Part shown: piece by piece, positions 8,443 to 15,640 of the stretch | How the letters are laid out: every line of letters begins with the position of its first letter | Numbering within the stretch: position 1 is the first letter of the stretch | Origin: SYFY01 sp031385325 | GTDB lineage: Bacteria; Pseudomonadota; Gammaproteobacteria; Pseudomonadales; Azotimanducaceae | DNA: 43,551 nucleotides | Assembly: GCA_031385325.1 (NCBI GenBank) | Contig: JANNBJ010000191.1 | Coordinates: 1 to 43,551 of the forward strand | Direction: 5' to 3' | Position numbers and translations under genes: made by a program | The notes under the pieces: generated by a model | What the model was told of the DNA's origin: nothing | The model's input: only the letters and a program-made list of their open reading frames with translations | The model's database searches: none

Positions 8443-9534
8443 ATGCGACCGATGGAACGATATCGCCAGGCTGTGTTGAGCGGGTCGATTACAGCTGACC
8501 CGGCGCAAGCAGCCGTCATGGAAAAACTGGACCGGATCCAGTCACAGCTCACAGCACAACCACGTGCTGGCGGGTGGTGGCAACGTCTGGTTGCCCGCTG
8601 GCAACCCGAACCACCTGTTGCACGTGGCCTGTATATCTGGGGCGGGGTGGGCCGAGGGAAGACCATGTTGATGGACTGGTTCTTCGCCGGTCTTGCACCA
8701 GGTATGGGGCTGCGGATGCACTTCCACCGGTTCATGCAACGTGTGCATCACGACCTGGATACTTTCAAGGGCATCGCCAATCCACTGCACAAGGTGGCAG
8801 ACGGTTTTGCAGCGGAAGGACAAGTGCTGTGTTTCGACGAGTTTTTCGTCTCCGACATCGGCGATGCGATGCTGCTTGCCGAATTGATGAAAGCACTGTT
8901 TGAACGCGGGGTGTTACTGGTTGCAACCTCGAATGTCGAGCCGAAGCGGCTGTATGAAAATGGACTGCAGAGAAGCCGTTTCCTGCCAGCAATCGATCTG
9001 ATCGAAACGAGCTGTGATGTGCATTGGCTGGATGGACCGGTCGACTATCGACTACGAGTGCTCGAGAAAGCAGAGCTGTTCCATTGGCCGCTCGACGCGG
9101 ATGCAGACGAATCGTTGTTACGAAGTTTTCAGGCGCTGGCGACCGATGCGCCAATGGAAAATGTCGAATTGATCGTCGAAAACCGAACGATCATCGCGAG
9201 AAAGATTGCCGATGACGTCGCCTGGTTCGACTTTTCCGCCTTGTGCGAAGGACCTCGCAGTCAGAACGACTACATTGAACTCGCCCGAGAGTTTCACACC
9301 GTGTTGCTGGGCGACGTGCCGATATTTACCACCAAAAAAGAGGATGCGGCGCGCAGATTCATCAGTCTTGTCGACGAGTTTTATGATCGTTCGGTGAAAC
9401 TCATCATTTCTGCCGCCGGACCCATTGCCGACCTGTATCAGGGCGACCGATTGCGATTCGAGTTTGACCGAACCCAGTCGCGCCTGCTGGAAATGCAGTC
9501 CCAGGATTACCTAGGTCGATTGCACAAAGCCTGA
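8443..9534 (+). CDS. zapE: ZapE, AFG1-like ATPase linked to cell division
   Basis: This 363-residue cytoplasmic P-loop ATPase belongs to the AFG1/ZapE family; in E. coli ZapE is associated with the Z-ring under stress conditions. Walker A is GGVGRGKT (residues 67-74), Walker B is VLCFDEF (about 128-134), and the arginine-containing sensor segment TSNVEPKRLYENGLQR follows. Length is typical (E. coli 375). It is divergent from the protease gene by 50 bases and lies upstream of rplM, the same neighbour as in E. coli. Confidence 0.94.
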   Translation: MRPMERYRQAVLSGSITADPAQAAVMEKLDRIQSQLTAQPRAGGWWQRLVARWQPEPPVARGLYIWGGVGRGKTMLMDWFFAGLAPGMGLRMHFHRFMQRVHHDLDTFKGIANPLHKVADGFAAEGQVLCFDEFFVSDIGDAMLLAELMKALFERGVLLVATSNVEPKRLYENGLQRSRFLPAIDLIETSCDVHWLDGPVDYRLRVLEKAELFHWPLDADADESLLRSFQALATDAPMENVELIVENRTIIARKIADDVAWFDFSALCEGPRSQNDYIELAREFHTVLLGDVPIFTTKKEDAARRFISLVDEFYDRSVKLIISAAGPIADLYQGDRLRFEFDRTQSRLLEMQSQDYLGRLHKA

Positions 9535-9717
9535 ACGCAGATCGGGTGGGCGGTCGGATGACTCAATGGATGATTCAAGGGCTGAGAGGTCAAAAGAATC
9601 GATGCAGAACAGGTGTTGGTCCGGGTTGATAAATGGCCTCAGGAGATGTTTCAGGTTGCTTTTCCGGGGTTGGCTCCGCTAACATCCGCGCTCCAAAAAA
9701 TCAGGGGCGTGGCCGCC
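9535..9717 (+). promoter_or_regulatory. Leader region and candidate promoter of rplM-rpsI
   Basis: The gap between zapE and rplM holds a candidate sigma-70 promoter: TTGCTT at 9656-9661 and TAACAT at 9680-9685 with an 18-base spacer, giving a leader of roughly 25 bases before the rplM start. An AGGGG ribosome-binding stretch lies at 9703-9707. The promoter is chosen by eye only. Ribosomal operons of this type are often fed back by L13, but I see no specific structure that shows it here. Confidence 0.4.
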
Positions 9718-10146
9718 TTGAAAACTGTCAGCATGAAACCCCAGGAAGTCCAGCGGGACTGGCTGGTCATTGACGCGGAAAATCTTGTGATTGGCCGTCT
9801 TGCCACTGAAGTCGCGATCCGTCTGCGTGGAAAGCACAAGACGTCCTACACTCAACACGTGGATACCGGTGATTTTGTTATCGTGGTCAACGCGGCCAAG
9901 GTTCGATCAACCGGCAACAAGGAAAAGGACAAGCAATACTGGCGCCACACCGGCTACCCGGGTGGGATCAAGTCGGTGTCGCTGGGGCGCATGCGCGAAA
10001 CCCATCCAGAGCGGATCATAGAAGCAGCGGTGCGGGGCATGTTGCCGAAGAACCCTTTGGGTCGCGCCATGTTTCGCAAGCTGAAGGTGTATGCTGGTGC
10101 TGATCACCCGCACGCGGCTCAGCAGCCACAGGTGCTGGCGCTCTAG
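9718..10146 (+). CDS. rplM: Ribosomal protein L13 (uL13)
   Basis: Large-subunit ribosomal protein L13. The segment VQRDWLVIDAENLVIGRLAT, GKHKTSYTQHVDTGD and the terminal LGRAMFRKLKVYAG and HAAQQPQVL blocks are diagnostic. The frame is open further upstream, but a TTG start at 9718 gives exactly 142 residues, the E. coli length, and lines up residue for residue with the E. coli amino terminus; AGGGG lies 10 bases upstream. The nearest ATG (9733) would remove five conserved residues. It forms the usual operon with rpsI. Confidence 0.95.
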   Translation: MKTVSMKPQEVQRDWLVIDAENLVIGRLATEVAIRLRGKHKTSYTQHVDTGDFVIVVNAAKVRSTGNKEKDKQYWRHTGYPGGIKSVSLGRMRETHPERIIEAAVRGMLPKNPLGRAMFRKLKVYAGADHPHAAQQPQVLAL

Positions 10147-10207
10147 TCAGGCACAACAATCCGAAGACAACCGGCCTTGATGGCCCGGTTTGCAAGAGAA
10201 TCCAAGC

Positions 10208-10597
10208 ATGGCAGAAGTGGACTACGGTACGGGGCGCAGAAAGACAGCTGCGGCACGAGTTTTTTTGCGCGGCGGCTCAGGCCGCATCGTTGTCAATGAT
10301 GTTCCTCTCGACAATTATTTTGGCCGTGAAACATCACGCATGATCGTGCGTCAACCACTCGAAGTTGCCCAGTTGGTGAATTCGGTCGACATCATGATCA
10401 CCGTCAGCGGAGGCGGCGCCTCTGGTCAGGCGGGTGCAATTCGTCATGGCATCGCCCGAGCGTTGGTCGAGCGTGACGAAACATTGCGTTCACCCATGCG
10501 ACAAGCAGGGTTTCTGACCCGTGATGCGCGTCAGGTCGAACGCAAGAAGGTCGGCCTTCGCAAAGCCCGCAAGCGTCCACAGTACTCGAAGCGATAA
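10208..10597 (+). CDS. rpsI: Ribosomal protein S9 (uS9)
   Basis: Small-subunit ribosomal protein S9, 129 residues. The start MAEVDYGTGRRKTAAARVFL and the end KARKRPQYSKR are diagnostic; the basic carboxy-terminal tail ending in Lys-Arg reaches the P-site tRNA in the assembled ribosome. ATG 10208 is chosen over TTG 10190 because it gives the family length (130 in E. coli). It follows rplM by 61 bases in the usual L13-S9 operon. Confidence 0.96.
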   Translation: MAEVDYGTGRRKTAAARVFLRGGSGRIVVNDVPLDNYFGRETSRMIVRQPLEVAQLVNSVDIMITVSGGGASGQAGAIRHGIARALVERDETLRSPMRQAGFLTRDARQVERKKVGLRKARKRPQYSKR

Positions 10598-10617
10598 AGT
10601 TTCGTTTACAGATCCTT

Positions 10618-10651
10618 CGTAGGCGACACGTTTTGTTGTCTTGTCGCTACG
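10618..10651 (+). terminator. Hairpin after rpsI
   Basis: The arms CGTAGGCGACA (10618-10628) and TGTCGCTACG (10642-10651) pair over 10 bp with one bulged G and a 13-base T-rich loop. There is no T-run downstream, so it is not a classical intrinsic terminator; it may slow polymerase, protect the 3' end or belong to the petA promoter region. The pairing is seen directly; the role is inferred. Confidence 0.35.
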
Positions 10652-10669
10652 CGATCATCGAAGCAGGTA

Positions 10670-10675
10670 TATAAT
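10670..10675 (+). promoter_or_regulatory. Candidate -10 element of petABC
   Basis: A perfect TATAAT lies at 10670-10675, 44 bases before the petA start. No good -35 hexamer is found at 16-18 bases; TTGTCG at 10641-10646 is too far (23 bases). A GTGGGAG ribosome site for petA follows at 10706-10712. The element fits a promoter separating petABC from rpsI. Confidence 0.4.
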
Positions 10676-10719
10676 TCCTGGCGTGGATACGCAGACTTAA
10701 CCTCAGTGGGAGCTGAACG

Positions 10720-11358
10720 TTGACAAGCGCAGAAGGTTCGGCTGATCACGCCTCGCATGATGCTGGTCCAGTCGACAAGGAACGCCGTTATTTTCTCATT
10801 GGTGCTACCTCCGCCGTCGCCGCTGTTGGCGTTGCGGGGGCGGCTGTTCCCTTTCTCGCGTCCTGGGCACCAAGTGCCAGGGCACGTGCTCTGGGCGCGC
10901 CGATCAAGATAGACATATCTCGATTGGAAGCCGGGCAGATGTTAGGGCCAATTCCTGCCTGGCGCGGCAAGCCGGTCTTCGTGCTCTCCCGTTCTGCGGA
11001 GGTCCTGGAGAGGCTTAATACACAGACCGAAAAGCTCGAGGATCCGCACTCGAAACGTCTGACTCAACAACCCGAAAGTGCTCGCAACGCCTGGCGTTCA
11101 ACGAAGCCAGAGGTAGGCGTGTATCTCGGTTTGTGCACCCACCTTGGCTGCTCACCGAAATACTATCCAGTCGTAGAGGCCACCGATTTTGACGCCGAGT
11201 GGGCTGGCGGCTTTTTCTGTCCATGCCATGGGTCGAAGTTCGATCTGGCTGGTCGCGTTTACGCTGGGGTCCCAGCGCCTGCGAACCTTGAAGTACCGCC
11301 TTATCGGTATGAGTCAGAGACGGTACTGGTGATCGGTGACGATGAGGGAGCGGCGTGA
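10720..11358 (+). CDS. petA: Rieske iron-sulfur subunit of cytochrome bc1
   Basis: This 212-residue subunit takes the first electron from ubiquinol at the Qo site and passes it to cytochrome c1. The [2Fe-2S] ligands are in CTHLGC (Cys139, His141) and CPCHGS (Cys167, His170), with the disulfide cysteines Cys144 and Cys169. The amino terminus is a twin-arginine-type signal anchor: ERRYFLIG followed by a hydrophobic stretch to about residue 50, which stays in the membrane. The start is TTG 10720, supported by the nearby GTGGGAG site. The stop overlaps the petB start by one base. Confidence 0.95.
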   Translation: MTSAEGSADHASHDAGPVDKERRYFLIGATSAVAAVGVAGAAVPFLASWAPSARARALGAPIKIDISRLEAGQMLGPIPAWRGKPVFVLSRSAEVLERLNTQTEKLEDPHSKRLTQQPESARNAWRSTKPEVGVYLGLCTHLGCSPKYYPVVEATDFDAEWAGGFFCPCHGSKFDLAGRVYAGVPAPANLEVPPYRYESETVLVIGDDEGAA

Positions 11359-12632
11359 TGCAGAAGGATATGCCCGCGCAGAATAAATCTGTGCGTATGT
11401 GGTTTGATTTCGTGGAATGGCTGGATGTCCGGTTCCCGGCGACTGAAACCTTCGAATACCACATGTCGAAGTATTACGCGCCGAAGAACTTCAACTTCTG
11501 GTACTACTTTGGCGTTCTCGGCATCGTCATGCTGATACTGCAGATCGTCACCGGTGTGTGGCTGACGATGAATTATGTGCCCAGTGGTGCAGGTGCATTC
11601 GCATCCGTTGAATACATCATGCGTGATGTGGAGTATGGGTGGCTGCTTCGGTACCTGCACTCAACGGGCGCTTCGTTCTTTTTCATTGTCGTCTATCTGC
11701 ACATGTTTCGCGGGCTCATGTACGGCTCATACCGCAAACCGCGAGAGCTGCTGTGGCTGATCGGCATGGCGATCTTTGCGGCGCTGATTGTCGAAGGCTT
11801 CTTCGGTTACCTGCTGCCCTGGGGCAACATGAGCTACTGGGGAGCGCAAGTGATCGTGTCGCTGGTAGGCGCGATACCTTTTGTTGGCCCTGATCTCATG
11901 GAGTGGGTTCGTGGTGACTTCCTGATGTCGGAAATCACGCTGAACCGATTCTTCGCCTTGCACGTCATTGCCTTGCCCCTGGTATTGGTGATTCTGGTGT
12001 TTGTCCATCTTGTGGCACTTCACCATGTTGGATCGAACAACCCCGACGGAATCGAGATCAAGAAAAACAAAGGACCAAACGGAATACCCGTGGATGGTAT
12101 TGCGTTCCATCCCTATTACACGGTGCACGATATCCATGCGACGGTGATCTTTCTGTTCCTGTTCTGTGTGGTTGTCTTCTACTTCCCGGAGGGTGGGGGT
12201 TATTTCCTGGAGAAGCCGAATTTCGAAATGGCAGACCCACTGAAGACACCGGAACACATCGCCCCAGTTTGGTACTACACACCTTTTTACGCGATGTTGC
12301 GGGCCGCGACTTACCCGCTATTCGGAATGGATGCCAAGTTCTGGGGTTTTGTGGTGATGGCCGGAGCAATTGTGCTTCCTGCGGTACTGCCCTGGCTGGA
12401 CCGCTCACCGGTCAAGTCCATTCGCTATAAGGGCGCACTGTCGAAAGTGATGCTTGGGCTGTTTGTGATCAGTTTTGTGGTGTTGGGTTACCTCGGCACG
12501 ATTGCGCCGTCGGATGGTGCTACTGCGCTTGCCCAGGTCGGCACCATCGTCTATTTCGCCTACTTCGTCCTGATGCCGTGGTACACACGCGCCGAGAAGA
12601 CCAAGCCCGAGCCGGACAGGGTGACCCCATGA
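11358..12632 (+). CDS. petB: Cytochrome b subunit of the bc1 complex
   Basis: This 424-residue membrane protein is the core of the quinol:cytochrome c oxidoreductase. Paired haem histidines occur in RYLHSTGAS and YLHMFRG, and again in FALHVIALP and LVALHHVGSNNP. The full-length eight-helix form (cytochrome b6 and subunit IV regions in one chain) is present. The Qo-site motif reads PVWY, within EHIAPVWYYTPFY, rather than the common PEWY. ATG 11358 is preferred over GTG 11355. It overlaps petC by 4 bases. Confidence 0.96.
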   Translation: MQKDMPAQNKSVRMWFDFVEWLDVRFPATETFEYHMSKYYAPKNFNFWYYFGVLGIVMLILQIVTGVWLTMNYVPSGAGAFASVEYIMRDVEYGWLLRYLHSTGASFFFIVVYLHMFRGLMYGSYRKPRELLWLIGMAIFAALIVEGFFGYLLPWGNMSYWGAQVIVSLVGAIPFVGPDLMEWVRGDFLMSEITLNRFFALHVIALPLVLVILVFVHLVALHHVGSNNPDGIEIKKNKGPNGIPVDGIAFHPYYTVHDIHATVIFLFLFCVVVFYFPEGGGYFLEKPNFEMADPLKTPEHIAPVWYYTPFYAMLRAATYPLFGMDAKFWGFVVMAGAIVLPAVLPWLDRSPVKSIRYKGALSKVMLGLFVISFVVLGYLGTIAPSDGATALAQVGTIVYFAYFVLMPWYTRAEKTKPEPDRVTP

Positions 12633-13444
12633 ACCAGCATCACGTTAGTCGTGTTGTCACCAGATTGATGGCAGTCGTTGTTGCTGCACTGTTCGCAGCC
12701 TCACTGCAAGCCAATGAGGCGATTCACTACCACATGGAATCAATGACTCCAGATGGCAAAGACATTCCGTCGCTTCAGAACGGGATGAAGATTTACACCA
12801 ATTACTGTATTGGCTGTCACACGATGCGGTTTCAGCGCTACGAGCGTACCGCCGATGATCTGATGATTCCGCACGACATCGCGCTCGAACAGGTTGTGTT
12901 TACTGGTCAGAAGATCGGTGAACTGATGGTTAACGGCATGAATCCTGATAACGCGAAGAAATGGTTTGGAGCGCCGCCGCCTGATCTGACGATGGTGACA
13001 CGCGTACGTGGGCCTGAGTGGGTGTACAACTACCTGAAGACTTTCTATATCGATGAAAGCCGGCCTTTTGGTGTCAACAACAAGGTATTCAAGAATGTTG
13101 GTATGCCGCACGTGTTGTTGCCGCTCCAGGGCGTGCAGCGAAACGGCTGCATCCAGAAGCCGATCATTACCGAGTATGGTGGTGAGAAGCGCGATCCTCT
13201 GGTTCCAGGAAAAGTGATCACCGAAGAGAAGTGCGATCAGCTCTACCTCGAAGAGGGTTCCGGCAAGTTGACCGCTGAGGAGTTCGATTCGGCCGTCTAT
13301 GATCTTGTGAACTACATGCACTATGTTGCCGAACCGAGCCGCCTTGATCGGCATCGGATCGGAATTTTTGTCTTGTTATTCCTGGTCATCCTGGGCGTGT
13401 TCACTCATTTGCTGAACCGCGAGTATTGGAAAGACGTGCACTAA
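12629..13444 (+). CDS. petC: Cytochrome c1 subunit of the bc1 complex
   Basis: This 271-residue c-type cytochrome accepts electrons from the Rieske protein. A signal peptide occupies the first 28 or so residues, the haem site is CIGCH (Cys60, Cys63, His64), the likely axial Met is in NVGMPHVLLP, and a carboxy-terminal anchor (IGIFVLLFLVILGVFTHLL) fixes the domain in the inner membrane facing the periplasm. Two extra cysteines, in NGCIQKP and EEKCDQL, could form a disulfide. ATG 12629 is chosen because it starts the signal peptide and forms an ATGA overlap with petB. Confidence 0.95.
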   Translation: MNQHHVSRVVTRLMAVVVAALFAASLQANEAIHYHMESMTPDGKDIPSLQNGMKIYTNYCIGCHTMRFQRYERTADDLMIPHDIALEQVVFTGQKIGELMVNGMNPDNAKKWFGAPPPDLTMVTRVRGPEWVYNYLKTFYIDESRPFGVNNKVFKNVGMPHVLLPLQGVQRNGCIQKPIITEYGGEKRDPLVPGKVITEEKCDQLYLEEGSGKLTAEEFDSAVYDLVNYMHYVAEPSRLDRHRIGIFVLLFLVILGVFTHLLNREYWKDVH

Positions 13445-13457
13445 GCACGTTATTCGC

Positions 13458-13484
13458 AGGAGATCGTCGATCACACGATCTCCT
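13458..13484 (+). terminator. Perfect 10-bp hairpin between petC and sspA
   Basis: AGGAGATCGT (13458-13467) and ACGATCTCCT (13475-13484) pair perfectly around a 7-base loop, 13 bases after the petC stop. A second imperfect hairpin follows at about 13489-13513 (AGCCGGA against TCCGGGCT). Neither is followed by a T-run, so factor-independent termination is doubtful. The position between two transcription units suggests 3'-end formation or partial read-through into sspA. Confidence 0.45.
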
Positions 13485-13576
13485 CCCCAGCCGGATTCTT
13501 TCCGGGCTGCGACATGAGAGACGTTTTGTCCCCACGCCATTCAAAGGGGTCTGGATCGGAGTAAGTTACTTTGCAC

Positions 13577-14209
13577 ATGAGTATTGTCACCAAGCGTTCA
13601 ACGATGGCGTTTTTTTCGGATGCGAGGGATCACTACTGTCATCGCGTGCGGATGGTTTTAGCCGAGAAGGGCGTCACTGTTGAAGTCATCGATATCGATC
13701 CGACCAACAAGCCGGAAGAGCTTGGCGAGGTCAATCCTTACAACAGCCTTCCCACACTTCTCGACCGCGATCTGGTGCTCTACGAAGCGAACGTGATCAT
13801 GGAGTATCTCGACGAGCGTTTTCCGCATCCTCCGTTGTTACCCGTTTATCCGGTACAACGTGCGTTGTCGAGGCTCTGGATTTCGCGGATAGACAAAGAG
13901 TGGTCCACGAAGATGGATGTGCTGATGACAGGTAAAGGTCGAGAGACTTTGCTTGATAAGGCGCGGAAGGAATTACGAGAGAGCCTGCTCGCGGTGGCAC
14001 CGATATTCAACGAACGACCGTTTTTCATGAACGACGAGTTCAGTCTGGTGGATTGCTGCGTGGTTCCCTTACTGTGGCGATTGAAGGAAGTCGATATCGT
14101 CCTTCCTGAGCGGACTGCCAAGCCGATGCTCAAATACATGAACACCATGTTCGAGCGCCCCGGCTTTCGTGAAAGCCTGACCGAAGCAGAACTGGAAATG
14201 CGTGAGTGA
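13577..14209 (+). CDS. sspA: Stringent starvation protein A
   Basis: This 210-residue protein has a glutathione-S-transferase fold and, in E. coli, binds RNA polymerase with sigma-70 and alters transcription in stationary phase and acid stress. Matching blocks are MAFFSDARDHYCHRVRMVL, NPYNSLPTLLDRDL, IMEYLDERFPHPPLLPVYPV and NDEFSLVDCCVVPLLWRL. ATG 13577 is given as the start, but the only good ribosome site, GGAG at 13558-13561, is better spaced for TTG 13571, which would add two residues. It follows the petABC operon, as in Pseudomonas, and overlaps sspB by 4 bases. Confidence 0.95.
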   Translation: MSIVTKRSTMAFFSDARDHYCHRVRMVLAEKGVTVEVIDIDPTNKPEELGEVNPYNSLPTLLDRDLVLYEANVIMEYLDERFPHPPLLPVYPVQRALSRLWISRIDKEWSTKMDVLMTGKGRETLLDKARKELRESLLAVAPIFNERPFFMNDEFSLVDCCVVPLLWRLKEVDIVLPERTAKPMLKYMNTMFERPGFRESLTEAELEMRE

Positions 14210-14640
14210 CACCGCGGCGTCCCTACCTGTTGCGGGCGCTGCTTGATTGGATCCTCGATAATCAGCAAACCCCTTACCTGCTGGTTCAAGTAGACGAAAC
14301 GGTAACGGTACCGGCCAGTTTTGTTCAGGACGGACGGATTGTGTTGAACCTTGCGCCAATGGCGATTCGTAGCCTCGTTGTCGGTAACGAGGCAATTACC
14401 TTCGATGGGCGTTTTTCGGGCCAGAATTTTCCTGTCCACATTCCGATTCAGGCGGTGCTGGCGATTTACGCCAAAGAGTCTGGTGAGGGAATGCTCTTTG
14501 AACCGGAGTACACGAGGGCTGATTTGGCAGTGGAGCCTCGGGCTCTAACAGAGAGCACTCCATCCAGCGATGAGACGAAAGACGGGGCCAGGAAGTTGCC
14601 GTCCCGCGCGGAAGGCAGCCACCTCAAAATCGTCAAATAG
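14206..14640 (+). CDS. sspB: SspB, ClpXP specificity-enhancing adaptor
   Basis: This 144-residue adaptor tethers ssrA-tagged proteins to ClpXP for degradation. The folded domain is residues 1-110 (TPRRPYLLRALLDWILDNQ, IVLNLAPMAIRSL, VLAIYAKESGEGMLFEPE), followed by a flexible tail ending in LKIVK, which matches the ClpX-binding motif at the end of E. coli SspB (LRVVK). Start is GTG 14206 in a GTGA overlap with sspA; it begins about five residues later than the E. coli protein. It converges on dolP. Confidence 0.95.
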   Translation: MTPRRPYLLRALLDWILDNQQTPYLLVQVDETVTVPASFVQDGRIVLNLAPMAIRSLVVGNEAITFDGRFSGQNFPVHIPIQAVLAIYAKESGEGMLFEPEYTRADLAVEPRALTESTPSSDETKDGARKLPSRAEGSHLKIVK

Positions 14641-14725
14641 ATCGGGCACAAGTCGTTCCAGTTGCATTCGCACTAGCGCATTGATTGGCGGATGTCTTGA
14701 TGGCGCATCCCGTTAGTCCGATCAC

Positions 14726-15271
14726 CTAACCGTCTATATATTCGAAGACCTTCACAATCTTCTGGATTCCAAAGACAGTACTCGCGACTTCCACGGCGTG
14801 ATCTGCTTCCGCTGCTGGTATTTTCCCCATCAGATAAACCACACCGTTTTCAGTCACGACTTTGATTTTTGAACCAGGCACTTCTTTGGTGGCTACGAGC
14901 TTGGCCTTCACCTTCGAAGTGATGTACGCATCGTTGCTTCGTGCCGGATAGGAAATCGGACCGCCGATGGTCAATTCGTTATGCACGGTTCGAACCCGAT
15001 TGATGCCTTGAGCCACGCTGGTGGCCTGTTCGCGAAGCTGTTCCGTGGTGACTTGGCCCAGCAACAGAACTTGCCCGTTGTAACTTACGGCGTGCAGGTT
15101 TGTACCCTTGAAGTCCGGACTGGAGGCGAGAATATCGCGTTCGACGACGCGTTCGAGCAACTCATCATCGAGTGCGCGACCGGGCGTTCGACTCCTCGGA
15201 TCGTTACCAAACACGCAGGCGGTGAGTTGACTGAAGATCACCAACAGAAGCGTCAGACGCAGAGTAGTCAT
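14726..15271 (-). CDS. dolP: DolP-like dual BON-domain lipoprotein
   Basis: This 181-residue outer-membrane lipoprotein has a signal peptide ending in the lipobox LTAC (Cys19), then two BON domains (about residues 45-110 and 115-180; the second contains ITSKVKAKLVATKEVPGSKI and NGVVYLMGKI). E. coli DolP (YraP) binds anionic phospholipid, localises to the division site and supports envelope integrity. The gene order with yraN and lpoA supports the name. The start overlaps the end of yraN by 68 bases. A gmhA/diaA-type gene that usually separates dolP and yraN is missing. Confidence 0.9.
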   Translation of the reverse strand: MTTLRLTLLLVIFSQLTACVFGNDPRSRTPGRALDDELLERVVERDILASSPDFKGTNLHAVSYNGQVLLLGQVTTEQLREQATSVAQGINRVRTVHNELTIGGPISYPARSNDAYITSKVKAKLVATKEVPGSKIKVVTENGVVYLMGKIPAAEADHAVEVASTVFGIQKIVKVFEYIDG

Positions 15272-15632
15272 GGGAAAAAGCGTTCCTTATCCATTGCAGG
15301 CGCAGAAAGTAGTTTGGACGCGAAATCGCCACCACGTCAAATCGGCAGGGATGATTCTGATATGCGGCGTGGCGTTGCAGAAACTGTTTCGCGGTGAAAA
15401 TGATCTTACGCTGTTTTTGGTGATCAACGCTTGCCAGCCCCCCGCCGAATCTTTCGTCACGACGCATTCGCACCTCGATAAACACCAACACACCGCGGTG
15501 TGTCGCGATCAGGTCGATTTCGCCGAAGTGCTGGCTGTAATTGCGCTTGATGATGCGCAGACCATGAGCCCACAGCCATGTTGAGGCAATCAACTCGCCG
15601 ATACGCCCTTTGATCTTCGTGGTGAAAAACAA
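15204..15632 (-). CDS. yraN: YraN family protein (UPF0102), putative endonuclease fold
   Basis: This 142-residue member of the YraN/UPF0102 family has a predicted restriction-endonuclease-like fold; its function is unknown. The conserved core GRIGELIASTWLWAHG, RNYSQHFGEIDLIAT and LVFIEVRMR carries the E...D...ExK-like residues, though the last position is Arg-Met-Arg rather than the common ExK. The family normally ends near the WIRNAF motif (about residue 120); here about 20 further residues run into the dolP signal-peptide region. It lies 8 bases after the lpoA stop and is probably cotranscribed with lpoA and dolP. Confidence 0.88.
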   Translation of the reverse strand: MFFTTKIKGRIGELIASTWLWAHGLRIIKRNYSQHFGEIDLIATHRGVLVFIEVRMRRDERFGGGLASVDHQKQRKIIFTAKQFLQRHAAYQNHPCRFDVVAISRPNYFLRLQWIRNAFSHDYSASDASVGDLQSTHRLRVW

Positions 15633-15640
15633 GTCAGCCT

